A stretch of DNA of 64,000 nt from Corynebacterium faecale (GCF_030408735.1 NZ_CP047204.1:62001-126000), one strand, 5' to 3'; shown: positions 45,325 through 54,257, counted from the first letter of the stretch. The notes: generated by a model not told the origin, from the sequence alone. Made by a program: numbers and translations.

Positions 45325-46206
45325 TTAGCGCAGGTCCCGATCACCGGCGGGGATCAGTTCACCATTGTCGATCAGCCTGACCGCGCCGACATGGATTGCG
45401 GCGACCACGAGCGCTGGGCGGTCCAGCGCCCCGGAAACCGCAAGGGGCTCGAGGGTGGCGGCGTCGACAAGCTCCAGGTGGTCCAGTCGCACCCCGTCCG
45501 CATTGCGCAGCTGCGCACGCGCCCCCTCAATATCCAGCGGTTGGTTGCCTGCCGCGCGCTCGGCGAGCGTGCTGAGCACGCGGGGGAGTGCGAGCGCGGC
45601 CGTGCGATCGGTGTCAGAAAGACGCTGGTTGCGGCTTGATTCCGCCAACCCGTCAGCGGCGCGGATGATGGGCACGGCACGGATGTCCAGCGGGAAATCC
45701 AGATCCGCCACCAGGCGGCGGATCACGGCCACCTGTTGCGCGTCTTTTTGCCCGAAGTAGGCGCGGTCCGGTCGCACCAGGTTGAAGAGCTTTGCGACGA
45801 CCGTCGCCACCCCATCAAAATGTCCCGGCCTGCTGGCGCCCTCAAGCCGCTCGCCCATCGCACCGGTGCGCACCCACAGCAGGGGCACTCCGGTGGGGCC
45901 GTACATCTCCTCCACCTCGGGGGCGAACACCACATCCACACCCTCGGCTTCCATAAGCGAGAGATCCGCGTCGAGCTGGCGGGGATAGTTGCGGTAGTCA
46001 TCGCAGTCGCCGAGCGCCTCGAACTGCAGGGGATTGACAAAAATGCTGGCCACCACGGCATCATTTTCCTCCCGGGCTGCCGCAACCAGGGAGGCATGCC
46101 CAGAGTGCAGCGCTCCCATCGTGGGCACCAGGCCTATGGAACGGTGGTGGCTCCGGATCTCCGCCAGGGCAGCGGCCAGCTCTTTTTTGGTGCGTGCAAT
46201 CAACAT
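45325..46206 (-). CDS. panC: Pantothenate synthetase
   Basis: 293 residues from ATG 46206, one base after the panB stop region. Signatures: [17 protein letters not shown] (HxGH), [25 protein letters not shown], and SSRNQRLS. It joins pantoate and beta-alanine with ATP. The order panB-panC-membrane protein matches C. glutamicum. One iterated word each at 45950 and 46133. Confidence 0.95.
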   Translation of the reverse strand: MLIARTKKELAAALAEIRSHHRSIGLVPTMGALHSGHASLVAAAREENDAVVASIFVNPLQFEALGDCDDYRNYPRQLDADLSLMEAEGVDVVFAPEVEEMYGPTGVPLLWVRTGAMGERLEGASRPGHFDGVATVVAKLFNLVRPDRAYFGQKDAQQVAVIRRLVADLDFPLDIRAVPIIRAADGLAESSRNQRLSDTDRTAALALPRVLSTLAERAAGNQPLDIEGARAQLRNADGVRLDHLELVDAATLEPLAVSGALDRPALVVAAIHVGAVRLIDNGELIPAGDRDLR

Positions 46207-46207
46207 G

Positions 46208-47017
46208 TCAGTAGCTCTCCGCCTCGCCGGGGAACGCGCCGGAGTTCACATCTGCGGCGTAGGAGCGGGCTGCGTCGAGGAGCTGATCACCCAGCGTGGC
46301 ATAGTCACGCACGAAACGGGGTTTGCGGCCGCGGTTGAATCCGAAGGCATCCTGCCACACCAGTACCTGACCATCGGTACCGTTGCCTGCCCCGATGCCG
46401 ATGGTGGCGATATCCAGCTGGCGGGTCACCTCGGTGGCCACGTCTGCTGGCACCATCTCCAGAACCACGGCGAAGGCGCCGGCGGACTGGACGGCGTGGG
46501 CATCGGCGATGAGCTTGTCCGCACCGACACCACGACCCTGGATCACCGGACCGCCGAGGGCATGTTCGGACTGCGGGGTGAAACCGATGTGACCACAGAC
46601 GGGGATGCCGGCATCCACGATCCGGCGGATGGTGGAGGCCATCTCCACACCACCCTCGATCTTCACGGCCGCCGCACCGGTCTCGCGCATGACACGCACC
46701 GCGGATTCCACGGCCTGCTGTTCACTAACCTCGTAGGTGCCGAAGGGAAGATCCACGATCACCAGGGACCGCTTGGCGGCGATGGTGACAGCCTTGGCCA
46801 GCACGATCATCTCATCGAGAGTGATGGACAGGGTGGTGTCCCGTCCCAGCACCACATTGGCGGCGGAATCACCGACCAGCAGCATATCGATGCCCGCCTC
46901 ATCAAAGATGGAGGCGGTCAGCGCATCATAGCTGGTGAGGACGGAAATTTTGGTTCCATTGGCCTTGGCCTCATGGATATGACGGGTGCGGATCTTCTTT
47001 GCATCAATGCCAGACAT
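46208..47017 (-). CDS. panB: 3-methyl-2-oxobutanoate hydroxymethyltransferase
   Basis: 269 residues from ATG 47017; the open frame extends a little upstream. Family segments: [61 protein letters not shown] and [18 protein letters not shown]. It makes ketopantoate from 2-oxoisovalerate, the first step of pantothenate synthesis. First gene of the pan operon. Confidence 0.95.
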   Translation of the reverse strand: MSGIDAKKIRTRHIHEAKANGTKISVLTSYDALTASIFDEAGIDMLLVGDSAANVVLGRDTTLSITLDEMIVLAKAVTIAAKRSLVIVDLPFGTYEVSEQQAVESAVRVMRETGAAAVKIEGGVEMASTIRRIVDAGIPVCGHIGFTPQSEHALGGPVIQGRGVGADKLIADAHAVQSAGAFAVVLEMVPADVATEVTRQLDIATIGIGAGNGTDGQVLVWQDAFGFNRGRKPRFVRDYATLGDQLLDAARSYAADVNSGAFPGEAESY

Positions 47018-47106
47018 GTCGATGAGTATAGATGTGTTCCGAAACACTCCGTCAACGGCAGTGTTACTTGATCGGTTCCGTGGTGGCTACCTCGGTCTTA
47101 TTCCAT

Positions 47107-47529
47107 CTACGAGCGCTGGATGGTCTCGCAGAGCCCGAGGACGCGGGCGTCGATGTCATCGCGGACCAGGCGCATGCGCTCGAGCCCTTGGATGCCGCGC
47201 TCAGACGGCTCATCGGTGATCCACCGATCCAGGGTGCCCCGGGCATCGGCGGGAAGTTCCAGCTGGGCATCGGCACCGAGGATGATCACGCGGTCAACGC
47301 GCTTGAGCAGTTCCGGATCAATGCCCTTGGGTGAACCCTTCGACATGTCGGCACCTGCTTCGGCGATGACCTCGACAGATGCGGCATTGAGCTTGCTGCC
47401 CGGCTTGGTGCCGGCGGAGTGGATCTCCAGCTGGTCGCCGGCGTGCTTTTCGGCGAGTGCCGCGGCCATCTGGGACTTGCCGCCGTTGCCGACGCAGACG
47501 AACAGAACGGAAAGGTTTGAGGTACTCAT
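47107..47529 (-). CDS. arsC: Arsenate reductase, low-molecular-weight phosphatase type
   Basis: 140 residues from ATG 47529. The phosphatase-like loop is [13 protein letters not shown] with nucleophile C12 (CX5KS in place of CX5RS). [27 protein letters not shown] is typical of corynebacterial ArsC1-type arsenate:mycothiol transferases, which couple to mycothiol and mycoredoxin. Its ATG overlaps the acr3 stop (ATGA), so the two are translationally coupled. Confidence 0.88.
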   Translation of the reverse strand: MSTSNLSVLFVCVGNGGKSQMAAALAEKHAGDQLEIHSAGTKPGSKLNAASVEVIAEAGADMSKGSPKGIDPELLKRVDRVIILGADAQLELPADARGTLDRWITDEPSERGIQGLERMRLVRDDIDARVLGLCETIQRS

Positions 47530-48656
47530 GATGTGATGGTCTCCTGATGGTTGCTGGGTTGAGTAGTGGTGGAACGGGTTGGGGGCAGGGTCGGATCACC
47601 GGGGAAGAGCTTCGGGCCCAGCCAGAGCATGACGTACACCAGACCAACGAGCACCGGGATCTCAATCAATGGCCCGATGGTGCCAGCCAGAGCCTGGGCG
47701 GAGGTCGCCCCGAAGGTGCCGATGGATACCGCGATGGCCAATTCGAAGTTATTGCCCGCGGCGGTGAAGGACACCGACGCGGACTGGGAATAACCCATCC
47801 CGGAGAGCTTGGACGCAAGCAGGGAGATGAAGAACATGCCCACGAAGTAGAGCAGCAGCGGTACCGCGAGGCGCGCCACGGTCAGGGGTTGGGAGGTGAT
47901 CTGTTCGCCCTGCAGTGAGAACAGCAACACGATGGTGTACAACAGGCCGACCAGGGACAACGGGGAGATGGCGGGGAGGAATGTCGATTCATACCAACGG
48001 CGTCCCTTGACCTTCTCGCCGATCACACGGGAGAGCACACCGGCCAGCAATGGGATGCCCAGGAACACCAGCACCGAGCTCACAATCGACCAGAAGGAGA
48101 ACTGTGCGGAGGTGGTTTCCAGGCCGAGCCAGGACGGCAGGAGCTGAAGATAGAACCAGCCAAGGACACCGAACATGATGACCTGGAAGACGGAGTTGAG
48201 GGCTACGAGCACGGCGGTGGCCTCGCGGTCACCGCAGGACATGTCGCTCCACACCAGCACCATGGCGATGCACCGGGCCAAGCCGACGATGATCAGGCCG
48301 GTGCGGAGCTCCGGTTCGCCTGGCAGGAAGATCCAGGCCAGTGCGAACATCAGGGCCGGGCCGATGATCCAGTTGAGGATGAGTGAGACGCCCATCAGAC
48401 GTTTGTCAGAGGCGATCTGTTTGGTCTTGTCATAGCGGACCTTGGCCAGCGGTGGGTACATCATCACCAGCAGGCCGAGGGCGATGGGCAGTGAGATCCC
48501 GCCGACCTCCATAGAGCCGAGGAAGGGGGCAAGCCCTGGGATGCCGCGGCCCAGCAGGAGGCCGAGCGCCATCGCGAGGATGATCCAGACGGGAATGTAT
48601 TTATCAAGGAAGGAAATGCGGGCAGGTTGTTCCCGGGTCTGGGTGGGCGCGGTCAT
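47526..48656 (-). CDS. acr3: Arsenite efflux permease Acr3
   Basis: 376 residues from ATG 48656, ten membrane segments. ACR3 family features: [41 protein letters not shown] with the conserved cysteine, and [23 protein letters not shown]. It exports arsenite using the proton gradient. Divergent from arsR, with an 82-bp spacer. Confidence 0.93.
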   Translation of the reverse strand: MTAPTQTREQPARISFLDKYIPVWIILAMALGLLLGRGIPGLAPFLGSMEVGGISLPIALGLLVMMYPPLAKVRYDKTKQIASDKRLMGVSLILNWIIGPALMFALAWIFLPGEPELRTGLIIVGLARCIAMVLVWSDMSCGDREATAVLVALNSVFQVIMFGVLGWFYLQLLPSWLGLETTSAQFSFWSIVSSVLVFLGIPLLAGVLSRVIGEKVKGRRWYESTFLPAISPLSLVGLLYTIVLLFSLQGEQITSQPLTVARLAVPLLLYFVGMFFISLLASKLSGMGYSQSASVSFTAAGNNFELAIAVSIGTFGATSAQALAGTIGPLIEIPVLVGLVYVMLWLGPKLFPGDPTLPPTRSTTTQPSNHQETITS

Positions 48657-48689
48657 GCGTCACCTCTCAGTAGTATCGATGGTTATCGA

Positions 48690-48735
48690 TATTCAAACTA
48701 CTTCCAATATCGACGTACGTCAATATATAGTGGGG
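48690..48735. promoter_or_regulatory. Candidate ArsR operators
   Basis: The acr3-arsR spacer holds ATCGATGGTTATCGAT (48676-48691) and the near-palindrome ATATCGACGTACGTCAATAT (48708-48727). ArsR repressors bind such AT-rich dyads over divergent promoters. Exact contacts cannot be read from sequence alone. Confidence 0.6.
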
Positions 48736-48738
48736 AAC

Positions 48739-49086
48739 ATGACCGCCTCCCAGATACTTCCCCTGACTGACCTGTCCGACTGCTGCTCACTGGCCACCGG
48801 CCCCCTGTCTGATGATGAGGCCGAGCGCTATGCCACCCTGTTCAAGGTACTGGCTGAACCGGTGCGGTTGCGGCTGCTGTCACAGTTGGCTGCCGGTGGA
48901 TGTGGGCCGGTCAGCGTCAATGAGCTCACTGAATTGATGGGGTTGAGCCAGCCGACCATCTCCCACCACCTGAAGAAGATGACCGAAGCCGGCCTGCTGG
49001 AACGCACCCGTGAAGGGCGCACGGTTCTGCACACGGTGCGTCCTGAACTGTTCGCCGAGTTGCGCACCGTTCTGCAGATCGGTTGA
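48739..49086 (+). CDS. arsR: Arsenite-responsive repressor ArsR
   Basis: 115 residues from ATG 48739. SmtB/ArsR winged helix: LFKVLAEPVRLRLLSQLAAGGCG, VNELTELMGLSQPTISHHLKKMTEAGLLERTREG. Cysteines fall at 15, 16 and 55, the arsenite-binding triad described for C. glutamicum ArsR1. This differs from the ELCVCDL type. It is divergent from acr3-arsC and 8 bp upstream of the flavoprotein. Confidence 0.92.
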   Translation: MTASQILPLTDLSDCCSLATGPLSDDEAERYATLFKVLAEPVRLRLLSQLAAGGCGPVSVNELTELMGLSQPTISHHLKKMTEAGLLERTREGRTVLHTVRPELFAELRTVLQIG

Positions 49087-49094
49087 TTACACCC

Positions 49095-50099
49095 ATGGCA
49101 CAAGACGCTGACCACACCTATGAGGCGATCATCATCGGAGGCGGTCAGGCAGGACTTGCCACCGCCTATTATCTGCTCCGGGCAGGGGTTAACACCCTGG
49201 TCCTGGATGATCAGGACACTCCCGGTGGTGGATGGCTGCATGTGTGGCCTTCCCTAAAATTATTCTCCACCGCGGAGTTCTCCAATCTTCCCGGTTGGCC
49301 CATGCCCGCTTATGGAGGGTTTCCTCCAGCCGCCCACGTCGTGGACTATCTCACCGCCTATGAGCAGCGCTACCGGATCCCGGTGGAACGTCCGGTCACC
49401 GTGGATCGGGTTGATCATGACGGTGAACGTTTCCACGTCCAGGCGGGCCATCGCTCGTGGACGGCCAGGAATGTCATCGCCGCCACCGGCACCTGGTCCG
49501 CGCCCTTCGCCCCGACCTACCCTGGGACATTCAACGGAACCCACTGGCACTCCGCGAACTATCCCGGCATAGAAACATTCCGGGGCCAACGAGTGGCCGT
49601 GGTGGGTGGTGCGAACTCCGGGGCACAGATCGCAGCGGAACTGACCACAGTGGCCGAGGTGACCTGGTACACCCGGGAACAACCTCGCTGGATGCCAGAC
49701 GATGTGGATGGCCGGGTGCTGTTCCGACGTAACCGGGAGCGGGCCTTGGCTATCCAACGTGGTGAACCCGATCCGGGGGCCGATTCGGATCTGGGCGATA
49801 TCGTGGTCCTGCCTGAGGTCCGCGAGGCCAGGGATTCCGGCCGCTTACAGGCCACACCCACGTTTTCTTCCCTGGACGAGGTGGAGGCGGATCATCTGAT
49901 CTGGTGCACCGGATTCCGGCCGGCGATCAGGCCGATACGTCGCCTTCTGAAAAACGGTCGGCCGCAACACCCCGGCCTGCATGTGGTCGGTTATGGCGAC
50001 TGGACCGGACCAGGCTCAGCGACGATCACCGGTGTCGGCCCCAGCGCCAAACAGGCAGCCCGCGAAGTCGCCGCATCAGTGGGTAAAACGGTGAAATAA
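49095..50099 (+). CDS. Flavin monooxygenase-like protein of the arsenic locus (ArsO-like)
   Basis: 334 residues from ATG 49095. FAD Rossmann motif EAIIIGGGQAGLATAYYLLRAG, then NADPH-type motif VAVVGGANSGAQIAAELTTVAEVTWYTREQPRW. The end has GPGSATITGVGPSAKQAAREVA. It matches the flavoprotein family (ArsO) often found next to arsR/acr3 in actinobacteria. Activity has not been firmly defined. Directly downstream of arsR, so it should be arsenic-induced. Confidence 0.83.
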   Translation: MAQDADHTYEAIIIGGGQAGLATAYYLLRAGVNTLVLDDQDTPGGGWLHVWPSLKLFSTAEFSNLPGWPMPAYGGFPPAAHVVDYLTAYEQRYRIPVERPVTVDRVDHDGERFHVQAGHRSWTARNVIAATGTWSAPFAPTYPGTFNGTHWHSANYPGIETFRGQRVAVVGGANSGAQIAAELTTVAEVTWYTREQPRWMPDDVDGRVLFRRNRERALAIQRGEPDPGADSDLGDIVVLPEVREARDSGRLQATPTFSSLDEVEADHLIWCTGFRPAIRPIRRLLKNGRPQHPGLHVVGYGDWTGPGSATITGVGPSAKQAAREVAASVGKTVK

Positions 50100-50109
50100 C
50101 CCCCCGGGT

Positions 50110-50676
50110 TCAGAGTTTAGGCCGTCCCCGACGCACACTCACTGTTGGATCACCGGGGATCCAGAAACGCAGCGGTGCGTCGGTGTTCTTGGAAATCCCG
50201 ATGCGTGGGCCACTGACCCATTCCGGACGGTCGGTGGGTTCCTCCAAGTGAAAATCAGGACCGTTGACCGGTGCGTGATTATCGGATATCTGCAGGTTGA
50301 GGGCCTGGCCCAGGTTGCCGGGCCCCTGCGCCAGGCGGGGGAAGGGGACGGGGCCGCGGCGTCGATAAGCTTCTTCTTCCCCGGCCACCACCTCGCCCGC
50401 ACGCAGCAGGACACCCTGCCCCGTGCCCTCCGGCGCGCAGGCAATATTGCCCGCGCGGTGGATGCCATAGGAGATATAGACATACATGTGGCCACCGGGG
50501 CCGAACATTGCGGCATTGCGGGCGGTCTTGCCGCGGTGCGTGTGGGCGGCGGCGTCCTCGGCACCGAGATAAGCCTCCACCTCCGTCAGGCGGATCGACA
50601 CCCCGTCGTGGGTGAAGATACAACCCAGAAGCTGTGGGGCGACAATATCTGCGGTCTGGAGGAAATCAATGGACAT
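50110..50676 (-). CDS. mpg: 3-methyladenine DNA glycosylase (Mpg/AAG type)
   Basis: 188 residues from ATG 50676. Family segments: APQLLGCIF, RLTEVEAYLGAEDAAAHTHRGKTARNAAMFGPGGHMYVYISYGIHRAGNIAC, VLLRAGE, QGPGNLGQALNL, GPRIGISK. The glutamate in TEVEAY is catalytic in AAG. It excises alkylated purines. Convergent with ArsO. A decayed copy of its 3-prime half lies at 53505-53848. Confidence 0.9.
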   Translation of the reverse strand: MSIDFLQTADIVAPQLLGCIFTHDGVSIRLTEVEAYLGAEDAAAHTHRGKTARNAAMFGPGGHMYVYISYGIHRAGNIACAPEGTGQGVLLRAGEVVAGEEEAYRRRGPVPFPRLAQGPGNLGQALNLQISDNHAPVNGPDFHLEEPTDRPEWVSGPRIGISKNTDAPLRFWIPGDPTVSVRRGRPKL

Positions 50677-50811
50677 GGCAGCGATTGTAGGTCGGTGAGC
50701 TTGTTACGGTTCCAGGCTCGCGATTCCGGACACAGCGGTGGCAGAAGTACCTAGACTGAAAGAAAACCGCTTATGGACGACCAGCCCCACCAGTGTGGCA
50801 AGGAGGCCTGC

Positions 50812-51417
50812 ATGGCTACTTCACCCAGAACATACCTTTTTGATCTCTACGGCGTGATCATGAAAGTCGAGGGGCCCGCGCAGTTCGAGCGGGTGAACCG
50901 CGTGATCGGCGAACCTGGCAAGACCGAGCTGCTGCATGAGGTGTACCGGGAGCTGCGCCCCGATCTGAACGCCGGACGCATCACCGAAATCAGCTATTGG
51001 AACCAGGTGCAGGCCCGCGTCGGATTATTGGATTTCGACTTCGGCGAGGCCATGGCTGCTGACTACGCGGGCATCTCCGAAATGGATGAGCAGGTCAAGG
51101 CCTTCGTGGATGAACTCAAGGCCCGGGGGCACCGGATCGGGGTGCTCTCCAATATCCCCCAGGGTGTGGCGAAGAAGCTGCGTGACGTGCATGGAGACTG
51201 GTTGAATTCCCTGGATGCCGTCCTCTTTTCCAGTGAGATCGACACCGCCAAGCCAGACCCCAAAGCCTATGAACTGGCCATCGAGGCCCTTGGGGTGCCG
51301 GCTTCAGAGATCACCTTCATCGATGACCGCCAGGTCAATGTTGAGGCTGCCCGCGAGGCAGGCATGAACGCAATCCACTACTCAACTCTTGATGCACTGA
51401 AGGCGGAACTTCCATGA
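50812..51417 (+). CDS. HAD-family hydrolase
   Basis: 201 residues from ATG 50812, preceded by AAGGAGG; the upstream ATG 50773 lies in an iterated word. HAD motifs: YLFDLYGVI (motif I, DxYG in place of DxD/T), IGVLSNIP (motif II), K in DTAKPDP and acidic pair in TFIDDRQVNVEAA. The class resembles phosphatase/haloacid dehalogenase subfamily IA. Its stop overlaps the gamma-CA start by four bases. Lost from the duplicated block further right. Confidence 0.82.
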   Translation: MATSPRTYLFDLYGVIMKVEGPAQFERVNRVIGEPGKTELLHEVYRELRPDLNAGRITEISYWNQVQARVGLLDFDFGEAMAADYAGISEMDEQVKAFVDELKARGHRIGVLSNIPQGVAKKLRDVHGDWLNSLDAVLFSSEIDTAKPDPKAYELAIEALGVPASEITFIDDRQVNVEAAREAGMNAIHYSTLDALKAELP

Positions 51418-51971
51418 ACAACGGCCCCCTGATCCTCCCATTCAACGGCAAAACCCCACGCATCCATCACACAGCCTGGATCGCACCCAATGCCACCATC
51501 ATCGGCGATGTGGAGATCGGCCCGGACGCTTCAGTCTTCTATGGCGTGGTGCTGCGCGGCGATGTCAACGCCATCCGCATCGGCGCGCGAACCAACATCC
51601 AGGACAACTGTGTTCTCCATGTTGATGGCGACGCCCCCTGCACCCTCGGCGATGATGTCACCGTCGGCCATATGGCGCTCGTCCACGGCGCGACGGTGGG
51701 CAACGGCACCTTGGTGGGCATGAAAGCCGGGTTGCTCTCCCGCAGCGTGATCGGTGAAGGTTCCCTCATCGCCGCCGGTGCGGTGGTGCTGGAAGGCCAG
51801 GAAATCCCCGCGAAATCCTTGGCCGCCGGCGTGCCGGCGAAAGTGCGACGAGAGCTTGACGACGAACAATCCGCCGCCTTCATTCCTCACGCGGGACGCT
51901 ATGTCGAGACCTCCAAAAACCAGGCTTCCATAAGCGAAGCATTGTCGCTGGATGAGGTACGTTTTAGCTGA
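51414..51971 (+). CDS. Gamma-carbonic anhydrase-like hexapeptide protein
   Basis: 185 residues, ATGA overlap with the HAD gene. Left-handed beta-helix repeats: TAWIAPNATIIGDVEIGPDASVFYGVVLRGDVNAIRIG, with zinc histidines in NCVLHVD and VGHMALVHG. The tail is helical. The PaaY/YrdA/CaiE class is partly active as carbonic anhydrase or thioesterase. An iterated word (51927) encodes ASISEA near the end. The 3-prime 410 bp is nearly identical to 53849-54257. Confidence 0.86.
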   Translation: MNNGPLILPFNGKTPRIHHTAWIAPNATIIGDVEIGPDASVFYGVVLRGDVNAIRIGARTNIQDNCVLHVDGDAPCTLGDDVTVGHMALVHGATVGNGTLVGMKAGLLSRSVIGEGSLIAAGAVVLEGQEIPAKSLAAGVPAKVRRELDDEQSAAFIPHAGRYVETSKNQASISEALSLDEVRFS

Positions 51972-52065
51972 GTTCTCCGGTCATAGTGCTGTTCTCGCCG
52001 GCGTGATAGCTTGAAACAGTCAGTGGATGTCTTATCTCCACATATCTGAGGTAGGGGAGTTTCAG

Positions 52066-52101
52066 ATGGGTACACCTTTTTGTCAGCCGGACCATGGTTG
52101 A
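52066..52101 (+). pseudogene. Eleven-codon remnant of a TM2-domain gene start
   Basis: AGGGGAG followed by an ATG reading MGTPFCQPDHG and stop. The 40-bp region matches the start of the intact TM2 gene at 55642 (VGTPFYQPDNG), including the ribosome site. It is the truncated partner of that gene in a broken duplication. Confidence 0.75.
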
Positions 52102-52112
52102 GGCGGCCTGGG

Positions 52113-53342
52113 TTAATCCATCTGGATACCCAGTAAACCAACCCCCTGTGAAGTGAGGGTATAGCGCAGGGGCTTATGGGTAACGAGGTGAACCAAATCA
52201 GCTTCCTTTAGTTCCTTCAGGTAGACACTGATCGTCTTTTCCGAAAGCGCAATATATCTTTGGGCACCTTTGAGCGACAGGGTTTGATCAGCACCGAAAA
52301 GATAGATTTGGCCCAGGAGGAAAAGAAGGTTGACATGATGATCTTTCCATTCCTTCTTTTTTCTTAAGGAAGCGATGGAATCCCGTAGGTAACCCATGAG
52401 GTGGTTTCTGGCTTCGAGGTTGCTCAAGAGATCAGACTGGGCATCAATGAGGATGTTGAGCATGATCAGGGCAAATGGTGTCCCATCTCCACGATTTAAC
52501 GGGGACTCCACTTCCTGGAATGCCTTGTAATAGTTTGATTTGTCAGCATTGATCGCCCGGGAAAGAGTGAGAGCTGTAGGTGGTGACAATAACTTGCTCA
52601 ACTGGGTCCCCAGAAGATATCGCCCGGTACGTCCATTGCCATCATAAAACGGGTGGATTGTTTCAAACATGAAATGTGAGATCAGTGCTGGTACAAGACC
52701 TGGGATTTCGATATTGTGTACCGTATCCAGATAGATTTTCAGCGCACTGATAATCTTACTTTCTGGCTGAAAGCCACTGTGTACGACTTTCTGACGTGCG
52801 TCGTGGATATCCACGGACCCTTTTCGGAAGAGCTCACCATCTGGAACGTCATCCGCAGCCAATTCACCGTCCATCAGCTTGTCATACAGTTGACGTAGTT
52901 CCTCCGGTGAAGTGGGCAAAAGTCCTTCATTTCTCGCCAGGGCCAAGTAGAGGTGCGAGATTTCACGGAATCGTTTTCTGTCAGACCCGGTGTTTTCCTC
53001 CAATGCGGCTTCAATATCACGACGAGTTGAATGAACCCCCTCGATGGCATTAGTCGAAATCACTTCATCAAAGAGTAGCGATCGGAGATAGTGGTCGGTT
53101 GCTCCACCTGGGAGTGCCCGCCAGAGCTCTTGGATCTTTTGTTCTAACCGATAGATGCGCTCACTCTGGATTAATATTTCCGGGGTGATCAGGCAGAACA
53201 AAGGGTGGGGGCCGATAGGGAAATTCCAGCTGATAGTCGACTCAGAGTTAAACCTCGTTGTGTAGAGGGCTTCTGCACTGGCTGCATCATTGATATGGAA
53301 TTCTTTCTTAAGCGTACGGTAAGTCGATCTGCGCAGCATCAT
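52113..53342 (-). CDS. Second Fic-domain protein (DUF4172-free, wHTH C-terminus)
   Basis: 409 residues from ATG 53342 (53339 possible). Fic signature HPFYDGNGRTGR with catalytic H230, complete. N-terminal inhibitory motif T97-NAI-E101-G102 in DEVISTNAIEGVHSTRRDIEAALE, so class II. C-terminal region NLLFLLGQIYLFGADQTLSLKGAQRYIALSEKTISVYLKELKEADLVHLV looks like a winged helix. The DNA is clearly AT-richer than the flanks and has no iterated word. It sits inside a disrupted duplication, so it was likely inserted there. Confidence 0.9.
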   Translation of the reverse strand: MMLRRSTYRTLKKEFHINDAASAEALYTTRFNSESTISWNFPIGPHPLFCLITPEILIQSERIYRLEQKIQELWRALPGGATDHYLRSLLFDEVISTNAIEGVHSTRRDIEAALEENTGSDRKRFREISHLYLALARNEGLLPTSPEELRQLYDKLMDGELAADDVPDGELFRKGSVDIHDARQKVVHSGFQPESKIISALKIYLDTVHNIEIPGLVPALISHFMFETIHPFYDGNGRTGRYLLGTQLSKLLSPPTALTLSRAINADKSNYYKAFQEVESPLNRGDGTPFALIMLNILIDAQSDLLSNLEARNHLMGYLRDSIASLRKKKEWKDHHVNLLFLLGQIYLFGADQTLSLKGAQRYIALSEKTISVYLKELKEADLVHLVTHKPLRYTLTSQGVGLLGIQMD

Positions 53343-53407
53343 GGACTTCTTCTTTTCTAATCATGCTAAATGGTCTGAAATTGTCATATTGAAGAAAAAT
53401 TAGGGTC

Positions 53408-53443
53408 CCTAAACGGAAGAAAAGCAATTTTCTTCCGTTTAGG
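53408..53443. promoter_or_regulatory. 16-bp perfect palindrome upstream of the second Fic gene
   Basis: CCTAAACGGAAGAAAA (53408-53423) and its exact complement (53428-53443) surround GCAA. It is centred about 83 bp before the Fic start in an AT-rich spacer. It may be an operator for the Fic winged helix, or a terminator. A second small stem AAGTCTT/AAGACTT is at 53484-53500. Confidence 0.6.
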
Positions 53444-53504
53444 AACATGCTACACGGCTGCTAAAGGTGGAAATACACCAAAAAAGTCTTTTCAAGACTT
53501 GGTT

Positions 53505-53848
53505 TTAGGCCGTCCCCGTCGCACACTCACAGTGGGGTCACCGGGGATCCAGAAACGCAGGGGGCAGCGGCGTTCTTGGAGATTCTGATGCGTGGCCCGC
53601 TGACCCAGTCCGGACGTTCTGCGGGTTCCTTCAACTGGCAATTCGGGCCGCCTATGGGGGCGTGGTTATCGGATAGTTGGAAATTGAGCGCCTGACCCAG
53701 GTTGCCGGGCCCCTGCGCCAGGCGGGTAAAGGGGACGGGGCCGCGGCGTCGATAAGCTTCTTCTTCCCCGGCCACCACCTCACCTGCGCGCAGCAGGACA
53801 CCCTGCCCTGTGCCCTCCGGTGCGCAGGCGATATTGCCCGCGCGGTGA
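53505..53848 (-). pseudogene. mpg remnant (3-prime half, frameshifted)
   Basis: Minus-strand sequence equals the second half of mpg: it reads VVAGEEEAYRRRGPVPFTRLAQGPGNLGQAL, then NHAPIGGPN, WVSGPRIRISKN. The frame then shifts so the normal RFWIPGDP end is lost. Similarity to 50110-50459 is moderate, with many substitutions. It breaks off abruptly at GCGCGGTG and joins gamma-CA sequence. Confidence 0.85.
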
Positions 53849-54257
53849 CGTCAACGCCATCCGCATCGGCGCGCGGACCAGCATCCAGGACAACTGTGTT
53901 CTCCATGTTGATGGCGATGCCCCCTGTACCCTTGGCGATGATGTCACCGTCGGCCACATGGCGCTCGTCCACGGTGCGACGGTGGGCAATGGCACTCTGG
54001 TGGGCATGAAAGCCGGGTTGCTTTCCCGCAGCGTGATTGGCGAAGGTTCCCTCATCGCCGCCGGTGCGGTGGTGCTGGAAGGCCAGGAGATCCCCGCGAA
54101 ATCGTTGGCCGCCGGCGTGCCGGCGAAAGTGCGACGAGAGCTTGACGACGAACAATCCGCCGCCTTCATTCCTCATGCGGGACGCTATGTCGAGACCTCC
54201 AAAAACCAGGCTTCCATAAGCGAAGCATTGTCGCTGGATGAGGTACGTTTTAACTGA
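53849..54257 (+). pseudogene. Gamma-carbonic anhydrase 3-prime duplicate (N-terminus missing)
   Basis: Starts at DVNAIRIGARTSIQDN and runs open to the normal C-terminus (DEVRFN), almost identical to 51560-51971, with few silent changes. The first 47 codons are missing and replaced by mpg antisense sequence. No good start is seen, so it is scored as a fragment. It may still make a short product if started from the 53820 region. Confidence 0.85.

Larger units (their letters stand above)
164..54220. repeat. Iterated word TCCATAAG(CGRA), about 47 copies
   Basis: Exact 8-mer start positions, direct: 164, 244, 5244, 6164, 6490, 7900, 9893, 13575, 14665, 16536, 18688, 19213, 20994, 23295, 23331, 25276, 26260, 27766, 30603, 36727, 38385, 45950, 51927, 54213. 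Inverted (CTTATGGA): 5265, 7944, 8189, 8381, 8593, 8980, 9910, 9959, 10313, 11414, 12047, 12568, 13591, 14382, 17248, 18478, 20348, 23075, 26784, 32537, 33735, 49309, 50770. About 34 more are TCCATAGA/TCCATAGG or complements. Hand count; a few may be missed. Confidence 0.9.

Noticed and set aside
164..54220. The iterated word as a KOPS, Chi or other polar chromosome signal
   Set aside because: Both orientations are equally frequent (24 and 23), while such signals are strongly strand-biased.
164..54220. The iterated word as a transposable or REP element
   Set aside because: Similarity ends within about 12 bp, flanks differ at every copy, and many copies lie in frame inside conserved genes.
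53820..54257. A functional second gamma-carbonic anhydrase starting at 53820
   Set aside because: The first nine codons come from antisense mpg sequence, the first 47 codons of the real gene are missing, and there is no ribosome site.
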